Assembly: GCF_004923315.1 (NCBI RefSeq)
Contig: NZ_CP039650.1
Location: 2,505,501-2,569,500 of the forward strand
Reading direction: 5' to 3'
Source of the DNA: Azospirillum sp. TSA2s
Lineage (GTDB): Bacteria; Pseudomonadota; Alphaproteobacteria; Azospirillales; Azospirillaceae
DNA: 64,000 nt
Within the stretch, counting starts at the first letter, position 1, and every line of letters begins with the position of its first letter. The notes below the pieces were generated by a model, which had not been told where the DNA came from, made no database searches, and worked only from the letters and a program-made list of their open reading frames with translations. This document shows, piece after piece, positions 9,040 to 17,744 of this stretch. The position numbers and the translations under genes were made by a program.

Positions 9040-9889
9040 ACTGCCAGGCCACCCGGCCCGACCGGCTTCCGCGCGTGACCGACCATTCCACGGCCTCCGC
9101 GCGCAGCCGGTCCGCCGGGATGTCCAGTCCGAAATGGCGGACATAGCCCTCGATCATCGCGAAGTAGGTATCCTGGTCGCAGTTGTGGAAGCCCAGCCAC
9201 AGCCCGAAGCGGTCGGACAGCGACACCTTCTCCTCGACCGCTTCCGCCGGGTTGATGGCGGTCGACCGCTCGTTCTCGATCATGTCGCGCGGCATCAGGT
9301 GGCGGCGGTTGGAGGTGGCGTAGAACACCACATTGTCCGGCCGTCCCTCGATGCCGCCGTCCAGCACTGCCTTCAGCGACTTGTAATGGGCGTCGTCATG
9401 GTCGAAGGACAGGTCGTCGCAGAACAGGATGAAGCGCCGCGCCTCTCCCTTCAGACAGGTCAGCAGGCGGGGCAGGGTGGGGATGTCCTCCCGATGGATT
9501 TCCACCAGCGCCAGCTCGCCCGGCCGCTCCAGGCAGATGGCGGCATGGGCCGCCTTGACCAGCGAGCTTTTGCCGGTGCCGCGCGCCCCCCACAGCAGGG
9601 CGTTGTTGGCCGGCAGCCCGGCGGCGAAGCGGCGGGTGTTGTCCAGCAGGATTTCCCGCTGCCGCTCGATCCCCTGCAGAAGCATGATGTCGACGCGGTT
9701 GACCACCGGCACCGCTTCGAGCCGGTCGGGATCGGGATGCCAGACGAAGGCGTCCGCCGCGCCGAAGTCCAGCGGCCGGTCGGGCGGCGGGGCCAGACGC
9801 TCCAGCGCCTCGGCGATGCGGGTCAGCAGGGGGAGAAGCGACTGATCTGCACCAGCGCCCATGCCTGAGCTATTGACGGATTGCGACAT
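8996..9889 (-). CDS. DUF815 AAA+ family ATPase
   Basis: A 297-aa P-loop protein of the DUF815 family common in proteobacteria; its cellular role is not known. Walker A is LLWGARGTGKSSLVKA and Walker B is FILFCDDLSFD. A sensor-like segment VVFYATSNRRHLMPRDM follows, together with the conserved EEKVSLSDRFGLWLGF typical of the family. It reads towards nlpD and overlaps its end. The 225 bp on its other side separate it from the divergent yajC. Confidence 0.9.
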   Translation of the reverse strand: MSQSVNSSGMGAGADQSLLPLLTRIAEALERLAPPPDRPLDFGAADAFVWHPDPDRLEAVPVVNRVDIMLLQGIERQREILLDNTRRFAAGLPANNALLWGARGTGKSSLVKAAHAAICLERPGELALVEIHREDIPTLPRLLTCLKGEARRFILFCDDLSFDHDDAHYKSLKAVLDGGIEGRPDNVVFYATSNRRHLMPRDMIENERSTAINPAEAVEEKVSLSDRFGLWLGFHNCDQDTYFAMIEGYVRHFGLDIPADRLRAEAVEWSVTRGSRSGRVAWQFIQDLAGRLGQPLR

Positions 9890-10114
9890 AATTTTCCGGA
9901 TATTTTTTCAGGATGTTCCATGGAAAGTGGGCGCCCGCGCAGCCATCTTTCCGACGCCTTCGCACGGTAACACAGCAGGGCAAGCACACAAGCTGTGGCC
10001 GCCCTGCGGATTGTGGCGCATCACCATTGCATCCCAGTCATGGGCGGCTATAGTCGCGGCGTCCCGGCGGAACGCCGATTGGGTGCCGAGACCAAACCTG
10101 TAAGGAGCTTCCAG

Positions 10115-10543
10115 ATGTTCGTTTCGACGGCTTATGCACAGACGGCGGCCCCGGCTGGCGGCGGCGGTGACATGCTCGTCCAGTTTCTGCCGCTGATCCT
10201 GATCTTCGTCGTCTTCTACTTCCTGCTGATCCGTCCGCAGCAGAAGAAGATGAAGGAGCATAAGACCATGCTGTCGGCCATCCGCCGCGGCGACCGCGTC
10301 GTGACCGGCGGCGGCATCATCGGCACCGTCACCAAGGTCGGCACCGACGACGAGATCACCGTCGAGATCGCGGAGAACGTGCGTGTGCGCTGCCTGCGCT
10401 CCACCGTGAACCTCGTGCTCGCCAAGACCGAGCCGGCCGGCAAGTCCGGCGGCGACGCCACCACCCCGGCCACCGAGGGCGAGGCCAAGCCGGCCGACAC
10501 CACCGCCGCCGGCGGGATCGGCAAGCTGTTCGGCCGCAAGTAA
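10115..10543 (+). CDS. yajC: Preprotein translocase subunit YajC
   Basis: A small inner-membrane accessory protein of the SecDF complex; 142 aa. One transmembrane helix (LVQFLPLILIFVVFYFLLI, about residues 21-39) is followed by RPQQKKMKEHKTML and the soluble GDRVVTGGGIIGTV domain typical of YajC. The frame opens earlier, but the ATG at 10115 has AAGGAG at 10102-10107 and fits the family start. A Pro/Ala/Thr-rich tail of about 40 residues ends the protein. secD and secF follow on the same strand. The 225 bp upstream (9890-10114) presumably hold the promoter; I could not place it with confidence. Confidence 0.95.
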   Translation: MFVSTAYAQTAAPAGGGGDMLVQFLPLILIFVVFYFLLIRPQQKKMKEHKTMLSAIRRGDRVVTGGGIIGTVTKVGTDDEITVEIAENVRVRCLRSTVNLVLAKTEPAGKSGGDATTPATEGEAKPADTTAAGGIGKLFGRK

Positions 10544-10606
10544 GCCGCAGCCGGGCCCCTCTTCCGCGGGTCGGCCCGAAGGCGCTTCCCGTCCGGCCCG
10601 GCCGTC

Positions 10607-10643
10607 GTCCGCCCGCAAGCGGCGGACCGGTCGCCCGGACCGG
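10607..10643 (+). promoter_or_regulatory. Tandem hairpins between yajC and secD
   Basis: Two perfect stems lie back to back in the 125-bp gap: GTCCGCC/GGCGGAC with a 7-base loop, then CCGGTC/GACCGG with a 5-base loop. They share one base. No U tract follows, so full termination is unlikely. Partial attenuation or RNA processing that sets the YajC:SecD ratio is possible. Confidence 0.4.
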
Positions 10644-10668
10644 GTGTCTGATCGGATTCGAGTGACGC

Positions 10669-12267
10669 ATGCTCTATTTTTCGCGCTGGAAGATTTACCT
10701 GATCCTGGCGACCTGCATCGCCGGCTTCATCCTGATGCTGCCCAACTTCCTGGGCCGCGACACGCTGGCGGCGCTGCCGTCCTGGTATGCCAACACCCGG
10801 GTGTCGTTGGGTCTCGACCTGCGCGGCGGATCGCATCTGTTGCTTGAAGTCGACATGGCCACCGTCATCCGCGACCGGGTGGAAGGTCTGGTCGATGGCG
10901 CCCGGCAGCAACTGCGCACCGCCAACATCGGCTACACCGCGCTGAACGCCGGCGAGCGCGCCGTGACCGTCCAGCTGCGCGACCCGGCCCAGGCCGAAGA
11001 GGCGGTGAAGGCCCTGCGCCAGCTCTCCAGCCCGGTGGGCCGCACGGCGCTTGGTGGTGGGCAGCCGGACCTGGACGTGACCGTCAACGGCAGCACGGTG
11101 ACCGTGGCGCTGAGCGAGGTCGCGCTGCGCGACCGCGCCACCCAGGCCATCGAACAGTCGATCGAGATCGTCCGCCGCCGCATCGACGAGACCGGCGTGA
11201 ACGAGCCGACGATCGCCCGCCAGGGCAACGACCGCATCCTGGTCCAGCTGCCCGGCGTGGAAGACCCCGACCGCATCAAGCGGCTGCTGGGCACCACCGC
11301 CAAGATGACCTTCCGGCTGGTCGACGTGAACGCCGATCCCAGCACCGGCCGCGCCCCTCCGGGGTCGGAGATCCTGCCGTCGGCCGAAGGCGACCGCTAC
11401 CAGTCCAAATACGTCATCCGCAAGAAGGTCGAGGTCGACGGCGCCACGCTGCAGAACGCATCGGCCGGCACCAACCCGCAGACCGGCGAATGGGTGGTGA
11501 ATTTCGAATTCAACACGGCGGGCGCCAACCGCTTCGCCGAGGTGACCAAGCAGAATGTCGGCCGGCCCTTCGCCATCGTGCTCGACAACAAGGTCATCAG
11601 CGCCCCCGTCATCCGCGAGCCGATCACCGGCGGCCGCGGCCAGATCAGCGGCAACTTCACCGCCGCCAACGCCAACGACCTCGCCGTCCTGCTGCGCGCC
11701 GGCGCCCTGCCGGCCCCGCTGAAGGTGATCGAGGAGCGGACCGTCGGGCCCGACCTGGGCGCCGATTCGATCCGCGCCGGCCTGACCGCCGTCGTCGTCG
11801 GCTTCCTGATGGTCTGCGTCTACATGATCGCCTGCTACGGGCTGTTCGGTGCCTTCGCCTGCTTCGCCCTGCTCGTCAACATCGTGCTGACCATCGCGGC
11901 GCTGTCGCTGCTGCACGCCACGCTGACGCTGCCGGGCATCGCCGGCATCCTGCTGACGCTGGGTCTGGCGGTCGACGCCAACATCCTGATCAACGAGCGC
12001 ATCCGCGAAGAGACGAAGAAGGGCCGCGGGGTCTTCGCCTCGATGGAGGCCGGTTTCAGTCGCGCCTACAGCACCATCGTCGACTCCAACCTGACGACGG
12101 CCATCAAGATGGCGCTGCTGTTCGTCTTCGGCACCGGCACCATCAAGGGCTTCGCCGTCACCATCACCTTCGGCATCCTCATCTCCATGTTCACCGCCAC
12201 GGTGCTCGTGCGCCTGATGATGGTGACCTGGCTGCGCCGGACGCGTCCGGCCGCGTTGCCGGTCTGA
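10669..12267 (+). CDS. secD: Protein translocase subunit SecD
   Basis: A membrane protein using the proton gradient to help pull exported proteins through SecYEG; 532 aa, about the family norm without the extra periplasmic insert. It has an N-terminal membrane helix, then the D1 motif SLGLDLRGGSHLLLEVD. The periplasmic P1 domain follows, then GRGQISGNFT, and six C-terminal RND-type helices with the conserved GLAVDANILINERIREE. secF follows 11 bp downstream. Confidence 0.97.
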   Translation: MLYFSRWKIYLILATCIAGFILMLPNFLGRDTLAALPSWYANTRVSLGLDLRGGSHLLLEVDMATVIRDRVEGLVDGARQQLRTANIGYTALNAGERAVTVQLRDPAQAEEAVKALRQLSSPVGRTALGGGQPDLDVTVNGSTVTVALSEVALRDRATQAIEQSIEIVRRRIDETGVNEPTIARQGNDRILVQLPGVEDPDRIKRLLGTTAKMTFRLVDVNADPSTGRAPPGSEILPSAEGDRYQSKYVIRKKVEVDGATLQNASAGTNPQTGEWVVNFEFNTAGANRFAEVTKQNVGRPFAIVLDNKVISAPVIREPITGGRGQISGNFTAANANDLAVLLRAGALPAPLKVIEERTVGPDLGADSIRAGLTAVVVGFLMVCVYMIACYGLFGAFACFALLVNIVLTIAALSLLHATLTLPGIAGILLTLGLAVDANILINERIREETKKGRGVFASMEAGFSRAYSTIVDSNLTTAIKMALLFVFGTGTIKGFAVTITFGILISMFTATVLVRLMMVTWLRRTRPAALPV

Positions 12268-12278
12268 GAGGTCTTACG

Positions 12279-13235
12279 ATGTTCCATCTCCGCCTCGTCC
12301 CCGACAACACCAAGATCCCGTTCATGAACGGCCGCATCGCCGGCCTCGTCGTGTCGGCGATCCTGTCCATCGCGTCTGTCATCCTGTTCTTCCACCCCGG
12401 CCTGAATTACGGCATCGACTTCCGTGGCGGCATCGTCATCGAAGCCCGTACGCCCCAGGCCGCCGACTTCGCCTCGCTGCGCCATACCCTGTCCGGCCTC
12501 GGCATGGGGCAGGTGGCGTTGCAGGAGTTCGGATCGACGCAGGATGTGCTGATCCGCCTGGAACGCCAGCCCGGCGACGATGCCGCCCAGCAGGTGGCCG
12601 CCGACAAGGTGCGCAACACGCTGGCGCAGGCGATCCCCGGCACCCAGGTCCGCCGTGTCGAAGCGGTCGGCGCGTCGGTCAGCGGCGAACTGTTCGCCAA
12701 CGGCATGCTGGCGCTGGGCCTCGCCATGCTGGCGATGCTGGTCTACATCTGGTTCCGCTTCGAATGGCAGTTCGGCTTCGGCGCGGTGGTGACGCTGATC
12801 CTCGACATCACCAAGATCGTCGGCTTCTACGCCATCACCGACATCCAGTTCAACCTGACGGCCGTGGCGGCGATCCTGACCGTCATGGGGTATTCGGTGA
12901 ACGACAAGGTGGTGGTCTATGACCGAATGCGCGAGAATCTTCGCATCTACAAGAAGATGCCACTGCGCGACCTGATCGACATGTCGATCAACGAGACGCT
13001 GAACCGCACCGTCGGCACCTCCGTCTGCACCCTGCTGTCGATCATTCCGCTGGCACTGTTCGGCGGCGAGGCGCTGCAGGACTTCGGCATCGTGCTGATC
13101 TTCGGCGTTATCCTTGCGACCAGCTCGTCGGTGTTCATCGCCGCCCCCATCTTGCTGTTCCTTGGCGAGAACCGCCTGCGGCGCGGTACACCCGATGCCG
13201 CCTCGGCGGGCAACACCCCGGCTACCACGCCGTAA
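12279..13235 (+). CDS. secF: Protein translocase subunit SecF
   Basis: The partner of SecD; 318 aa, full length. It shows the D1-like motif GLNYGIDFRGGIVIEAR and an RND membrane domain with ILTVMGYSVNDKVVVYDRMREN and LNRTVGTSVCTLL. The frame is open well upstream inside secD, but the ATG at 12279 starts the conserved MFHLRLVPDNTKIPFM, so I use that. It is translated 11 bp after secD. Confidence 0.97.
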   Translation: MFHLRLVPDNTKIPFMNGRIAGLVVSAILSIASVILFFHPGLNYGIDFRGGIVIEARTPQAADFASLRHTLSGLGMGQVALQEFGSTQDVLIRLERQPGDDAAQQVAADKVRNTLAQAIPGTQVRRVEAVGASVSGELFANGMLALGLAMLAMLVYIWFRFEWQFGFGAVVTLILDITKIVGFYAITDIQFNLTAVAAILTVMGYSVNDKVVVYDRMRENLRIYKKMPLRDLIDMSINETLNRTVGTSVCTLLSIIPLALFGGEALQDFGIVLIFGVILATSSSVFIAAPILLFLGENRLRRGTPDAASAGNTPATTP

Positions 13236-13265
13236 CGCCGGACGTTTGGGGAAGGAGAGGGCAGC

Positions 13266-13643
13266 ATGGCCGACATCATGCCGATGATCCCGTCTGACCG
13301 TCAGGTCATCGACGGCTATGGTCCGGGACAGTTCTGCATTTCCGGCCAGTGGCGCGTCGGCGCGGTGATCGTCCTGCCCGACCGCACCCTGGCATGGGAG
13401 GCGTCCGACGCCGCCTCCCTGTCGGTGGGCCACTTCACCCCCGTGCTGGAGGCGGAGCCGAAGGTGGAAATCCTTCTGCTCGGCACCGGTCCCACCATGC
13501 GGATGATCCCGAAGGACCTGCGCCTCGGCCTGCGCGAACAGGGCGTGGTGGTGGAGCTGATGGACAGCCGGGCGGTCTGCCGCACCTACAACGTCCTGCT
13601 GGCCGAAGGCCGGCGGGTCGCCGCGGCGATGCTGCCGGTTTAA
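13266..13643 (+). CDS. Mth938-like domain protein (NDUFAF3/DUF498 family)
   Basis: A 125-aa single-domain protein of the MTH938/NDUFAF3 fold. The eukaryotic NDUFAF3 helps assemble respiratory complex I, but the bacterial role is unproven. Family features seen are GYGPGQFCISG, EILLLGTGPTMRMIP and VELMDSRAVCRTYNVLLAEGR. It is co-directional with secF, 30 bp downstream, with GGAGAGG near the start, and ends at a strong terminator. The yajC-secDF-Mth938 order is common in alphaproteobacteria. Confidence 0.88.
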   Translation: MADIMPMIPSDRQVIDGYGPGQFCISGQWRVGAVIVLPDRTLAWEASDAASLSVGHFTPVLEAEPKVEILLLGTGPTMRMIPKDLRLGLREQGVVVELMDSRAVCRTYNVLLAEGRRVAAAMLPV

Positions 13644-13667
13644 GGCAAGCCACAGCACTGGAAACGA

Positions 13668-13701
13668 CGAAGGCGCCCCCAAAAGGGGCGCCTTCGTTTT
13701 T
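13668..13701 (+). terminator. Rho-independent terminator of the yajC-secDF unit
   Basis: A perfect 12-bp stem (CGAAGGCGCCCC/GGGGCGCCTTCG) with a 5-base loop is followed at once by five T residues. It lies 25 bp after the Mth938-like gene. Confidence 0.93.
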
Positions 13702-13734
13702 GGCAAGACCTGGCGGCGCTTGCCCCCACCCCGA

Positions 13735-13760
13735 CCCTCCCCCGCTTTCGCAGGGGAGGG
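13735..13760. repeat. C-rich/G-rich hairpin downstream of sodB
   Basis: An 8-bp stem CCCTCCCC/GGGGAGGG with a short inner GC stem, just beyond the sodB stop. Elements of this look are scattered between genes in azospirilla and relatives. It could be a dispersed repeat or the sodB terminator. Confidence 0.5.
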
Positions 13761-13773
13761 GGGGAATGGAAAA

Positions 13774-14367
13774 TCACGCGGCCAGCTGCTCGGCGGCGAA
13801 GTCCCAGTTGGCGAGGTTGTCGATGACCGCCTTGACGAAATCGGCGCGGCGGTTCTGGAAATCGACGTAGTAGGCATGCTCCCACACGTCGATGGTGAAC
13901 AGCGGCTTCTGGCCGTGCGCCAGCGGGGTGTCGGCGTTGCCGGTCTTGCCGACCTTCAGCTTGCCGCCGTCCAGGTACAGCCAGGCCCAGCCCGAGCCGA
14001 ACTGGGTCAGGGCGGCCTGGGTCAGCTCTTCCTTGAACTTCTCGACGCTGCCGAAGTCGGCAACGATGCGCTGCTCCAGGGCCGCCGGCATCTTGCCGCC
14101 GTCCTTCTTCAGGCACTGCCAGAAGAAGGTGTGGTTCCACACCTGGGCGGCGTTGTTGAAGATGCCGACCTTGGACGCGTCGCCGGCGGAAGCCTTGATG
14201 ACCTCCTCCAGGCTGGCGTTGGCCAGCGGGGTGTCCTTGGTCAGGTTGTTCAGGTTGGTGACATAGGTCTGGTGGTGCTTGTCATGGTGCAGGTGCAGGG
14301 TCTCCGACGAGATGTACGGAGCCAGAGCGTCGTACGCATACGGAAGCGGCGGAAGTTCGAACGCCAT
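13774..14367 (-). CDS. sodB: Superoxide dismutase (Fe type)
   Basis: It converts superoxide to hydrogen peroxide and oxygen; 197 aa. Metal ligands are visible in HLHHDKHHQTY (H27), in QVWNHTFFW, and in the DVWEHAYYVDFQ signature (Asp and His). The length and GSGWAWL with AQVWNHTFFW fit iron enzymes better than manganese ones. I chose the ATG at 14367, preceded by AGAGGG. An upstream in-frame ATG would extend into the hpnE tail. It lies 5 bp beyond hpnE on the same strand, but its own promoter is likely. Confidence 0.94.
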   Translation of the reverse strand: MAFELPPLPYAYDALAPYISSETLHLHHDKHHQTYVTNLNNLTKDTPLANASLEEVIKASAGDASKVGIFNNAAQVWNHTFFWQCLKKDGGKMPAALEQRIVADFGSVEKFKEELTQAALTQFGSGWAWLYLDGGKLKVGKTGNADTPLAHGQKPLFTIDVWEHAYYVDFQNRRADFVKAVIDNLANWDFAAEQLAA

Positions 14368-14372
14368 TTGAT

Positions 14373-15749
14373 TTACCCTCTCTTCTTTGATTGTCCTTCC
14401 GGGCCGGGCCTTGCGAGCACGGCACCTCCGTCCGTCCAAATAGGCCGATGACGGAAGCTTGTGAAGGCCGGAAACGGTCCCGACCGTCGTATAGGGTTAT
14501 TTCCATTCGATAAAGTGGCATCGGCAGCCCGGTTTCCCGAGCGCACGGCAGCCTCCAACGTGGCAGGAAGCCCCGTTTCCGTCCAGTCGCCGGCCAGCGT
14601 CAGGTTGCTCCAGCGGGTGCGGGCGCCCGGACGGCGCGCGACCGATTCGGGCGACTGCTCCGGCGTCGCCCGCCGCTCTTTCACCACGCGGAAGGGCGGT
14701 GTCGCACCTCCGAGTCGCAGGTGCGGGGCGATCTCGGCCCATAGCCGGGCAGCGATCTCCTCGGCCGGCAGGTCGGCCAGCGTGTCGGCGTCGCTGACGG
14801 TGACCGACAGCAGGTCGTCGCGGGCGAACAGCCATTCCGCGGTGCCGCCGACCAGCCCGACGAAGGGGAGGCCGCCCGGCAGTCGCACCGGCCCGTCCAG
14901 CCGGACATGCAGGTTGACGATGGCCGGTCCCGGCGGCGGCACGGTCAGTCCCGGCACCAGCCGCTCCGCCACCCAGGCCGGCGCGGCGAGAACCACGCTG
15001 TCGAGCGGACCGAGCGCTACCGCACTGCCGCCGGCGGAAAAGCCGGTCAAGCGGTCCTCGTCGAAGGTCAGCCCCTCCACCCGCGCGCCGAGATAAAGCG
15101 CCGCACCGGCGGCCCGCAGCTGTGCCAGCACCGGATCGACGAAGGCGGCGGACAGGCCACGCGGAGCCAGCACCGGCCGGCAGGCCGCCTCACCACGCAG
15201 CAGCGTCTCGCGCAGCACGGCGCCGAACAGACGGGCGGAGACGCGCTCCACCGGCCCATTGAGCGCGGAGACCGCCAGCGGTCGCCACAGCGGCTCGAAC
15301 AGCGTTCCGCTGGGTGACAAGCGATCAGCGACCGAATGATTCAGGCTGGCCGTCAGGCAGCGTAGCGCGGCCAGATAGTCGCGCGGCCGGCTGCCGGGCA
15401 CCCGGCGGGCCGGGTCGAATAACCACAGCCCGCCAGGGCGAAGCGTCCAACTGGCGCCATCGCGCAGGTCGACGAAGGGAAAGGCTGCCGGCCGCAACTC
15501 CTCCAGTGCATCGCTACCGCCGGTCCGCTTCGCATAGTTGAGAAGCTCCCGATTGCCGCTGAGCACCATATGGTTGCCGTTGTCGATCGACCGGCCGAGC
15601 GTGGCGTCGTGAAAGCTGCGGCAACGCCCGCCGGCCTGCGGAGCCTGTTCATAGACCGCGACACGCCGACCGGCCTCCACCAGCCGGACCGCGGCGGCCA
15701 ACCCGGCCAGCCCGGCGCCGATCACATGGACGATGCCCGCCTCGCTCAT
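14373..15749 (-). CDS. hpnE: Hydroxysqualene dehydroxylase HpnE
   Basis: An FAD-dependent enzyme that completes squalene synthesis from hydroxysqualene in hopanoid makers; 458 aa. The N-terminal dinucleotide motif is VHVIGAGLAGLAAAVRL with EQAPQAGGRCRSF following. The C-terminal NLTLAGDWTETGLPATLEAAVRSG block completes the flavin site. The start overlaps the hpnD stop (TGATG). About 40 extra residues at the C-terminus beyond the flavin motif look unconserved. hpnC, hpnD and hpnE together convert farnesyl diphosphate to squalene. Confidence 0.93.
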   Translation of the reverse strand: MSEAGIVHVIGAGLAGLAAAVRLVEAGRRVAVYEQAPQAGGRCRSFHDATLGRSIDNGNHMVLSGNRELLNYAKRTGGSDALEELRPAAFPFVDLRDGASWTLRPGGLWLFDPARRVPGSRPRDYLAALRCLTASLNHSVADRLSPSGTLFEPLWRPLAVSALNGPVERVSARLFGAVLRETLLRGEAACRPVLAPRGLSAAFVDPVLAQLRAAGAALYLGARVEGLTFDEDRLTGFSAGGSAVALGPLDSVVLAAPAWVAERLVPGLTVPPPGPAIVNLHVRLDGPVRLPGGLPFVGLVGGTAEWLFARDDLLSVTVSDADTLADLPAEEIAARLWAEIAPHLRLGGATPPFRVVKERRATPEQSPESVARRPGARTRWSNLTLAGDWTETGLPATLEAAVRSGNRAADATLSNGNNPIRRSGPFPAFTSFRHRPIWTDGGAVLARPGPEGQSKKRG

Positions 15750-16696
15750 CAGGAGGCCGGGGGAAAGCCGAGCATGCAGCGCACCGCCACCCAGGCGCTT
15801 TCACGCCGGCCGACCCGGACACGCGCGTTCAGGTCGCGCCAGCCGGCGGCACGCAGGCGTCTCAGCAGCCGGTGATACAGCACCATCATGGCGGTGGCCG
15901 CCCACAGCGAACCCCGCGCATGACCTGCGATGGCGGAGCGCGCCTCGGCGAAGCGGGCCTCGGCCAGTTCGGCCAGCGCCTCGCAGGCGCGGGGCAGGGC
16001 GGGATGGCTCAGGACCTCGTCCGGCCGGTCGCTGTCGATGCCGGCGGCCAGCAGAAGTTCCCGCGGCAGGTAGAGCCGGTCCAGTTCGGCATCCTCGGCC
16101 AGATCACGAAGGATGTTGGTCAGCTGCAAGGCCTCGCCCAATGCCAGGGCGAAGCGCTCCGTTGCCGGATCGGCGCGGTCGAACACGCGGATCGCCAGCA
16201 TGCCGACGGCACCGGCGACCCTGCGGCAATAGAGCCGGAGCGTATCGAGGTCGGGCGCTCGCATGCTGCCGGAACCGGGCGCCTCGCCAGCGACATCCAT
16301 CGCCATGCCGTCGATCAGGGCCTCCAGCTCCGCCCGTGGTAGGCCGTACCGCTTGATCGCGCCCTTTAGCGCCGCGGTCAGCGGGCCGCCGGGAGCCCCG
16401 CCGACATAGAGATCGCGGATGTCGCACCGCCAGACGTCCAACGCCGCCCGTTTGGCGGCGGGCTCGCCCGGTTCGTCGGCGATGTCGTCGATGCGGCGGC
16501 AGAAGGCATAGATCGCGAACATCGCCGCCCGCTTGGAAGCGGGCAGCAGACGCATCGGCCAGTAGAAGGTGCTGCCCGATTTCGCGGTGACGCTGGTCGC
16601 CGTATCGGGTGACTTGTCGTCCGGCAACGTCGTGGATACCGGTTCCAGCGGGGCCGTCTCCAGCGGCGGAGGGGTCATCTGTAGCATCCTGGGCAT
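15749..16696 (-). CDS. hpnD: Presqualene diphosphate synthase HpnD
   Basis: It joins two farnesyl diphosphates to presqualene diphosphate; 315 aa. The two aspartate-rich motifs that bind Mg-diphosphate are present: CRRIDDIADE near residue 70 and LTNILRDLAEDAE near 195. YCRRVAGAVG is also typical. The first about 35 residues are Pro/Thr-rich and unconserved, so one of the two other in-frame ATGs nearby (16687, 16678) may be the real start. It is translationally coupled to hpnE and lies 52 bp after hpnC. Confidence 0.93.
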   Translation of the reverse strand: MPRMLQMTPPPLETAPLEPVSTTLPDDKSPDTATSVTAKSGSTFYWPMRLLPASKRAAMFAIYAFCRRIDDIADEPGEPAAKRAALDVWRCDIRDLYVGGAPGGPLTAALKGAIKRYGLPRAELEALIDGMAMDVAGEAPGSGSMRAPDLDTLRLYCRRVAGAVGMLAIRVFDRADPATERFALALGEALQLTNILRDLAEDAELDRLYLPRELLLAAGIDSDRPDEVLSHPALPRACEALAELAEARFAEARSAIAGHARGSLWAATAMMVLYHRLLRRLRAAGWRDLNARVRVGRRESAWVAVRCMLGFPPAS

Positions 16697-16748
16697 TGCC
16701 CGTCCTGACGTGCCTTTTGGCGCACGTCGCGACGTGTGGCCCCGGAGT

Positions 16749-17621
16749 TTATGCGGCGGAGAAGCTCCGCGCCAGCCCCCGCGCCACGGCGGCCAGCTTG
16801 TGATGGGCGCCCAGGGTAACCCGCGCCTTCATCGGGTCACGCGCTTTCAGCCGCCGCGACAGCGATTCGGCGAGGCTGAGGATCACCGCCGCCTCCATCC
16901 GCAGGCCACGGTGCTGGATCAGGCCGGGCAGGGCGGCGGCACGCTCCAATAGCCGGTCGGTATGCTCCAGCGCCTGATCGAAGATGGCGCGCAGGCGGGC
17001 GTCGCTCTCGACCTCCACCAAGCGTTCGACGCTGATTCCCGCCTCGTCGAACCAGCCCAGCGGGATGTAGCAGCGGCCGAGCTGGGTCCAGTCCTCCCGC
17101 GCGTCCTGCAGATGGTTCAGTACCTGCAGCGCGGAGCACAGCGCGTCCGACGCCGGCCCGGCGGCCACCCCCTCGCCATGCAGATCCAGCAGGTAGCGGC
17201 CGACCGGGTTGGCGGAAAAGCGGCAGTAGAGAAGCAGATCGCTCCAGCTGTGGCAGCGGGCACCGACGGAGTCGCGGCGGAAGGCGCGCAGGATCTGGCG
17301 GGCATGGCGGTCGCTGACGCCGGTCTTCTGCAGGCTCTCGCGCAGCTCGGTGGCCGGCTTCAGATAAGCGTGCTTGGCTTGGCCGGAGGTCAGCGCCCGT
17401 TCCAGCGCCTCCAGATAGGCCAGCTTGGTCTCCGGTTCGAGATCCGGATCGTCGGCGATGTCGTCGGCCAGACGCACGAAGCGGTAGAAAGCGATCACAT
17501 GGGGACGCAGGTGCTTCGGAATCAGGCGGGAGGCGACCGGGAAATTCTCACCCGTCTCGTCTTTGCGGGCGACCGGGCCGGTCTTGCGGGGTTTCGTCGG
17601 GGCGATGTTGAAATCCGTCAT
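16749..17621 (-). CDS. hpnC: Hydroxysqualene synthase HpnC
   Basis: It converts presqualene diphosphate to hydroxysqualene; 290 aa. The motifs are VRLADDIADDPDL near residue 55 and NHLQDAREDW near 175, plus YCRFSANPVGR. The frame continues upstream, but the ATG at 17621 has AGGG upstream and gives a family-length protein. This is the first gene of hpnC-hpnD-hpnE, divergent across 123 bp from a non-catalytic relative. Confidence 0.93.
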   Translation of the reverse strand: MTDFNIAPTKPRKTGPVARKDETGENFPVASRLIPKHLRPHVIAFYRFVRLADDIADDPDLEPETKLAYLEALERALTSGQAKHAYLKPATELRESLQKTGVSDRHARQILRAFRRDSVGARCHSWSDLLLYCRFSANPVGRYLLDLHGEGVAAGPASDALCSALQVLNHLQDAREDWTQLGRCYIPLGWFDEAGISVERLVEVESDARLRAIFDQALEHTDRLLERAAALPGLIQHRGLRMEAAVILSLAESLSRRLKARDPMKARVTLGAHHKLAAVARGLARSFSAA

Positions 17622-17744
17622 GGGATCCCTGCCTGCTGCGCGTCGGGGCTGGCGGTGCGACCGTGTGTGCTTCATATAGGCGTAGCAACTGGCTTTGGCC
17701 CGTCCTTCCATCGCTCCTCCCCTCTTTTTCCAATCGAGCATCAC

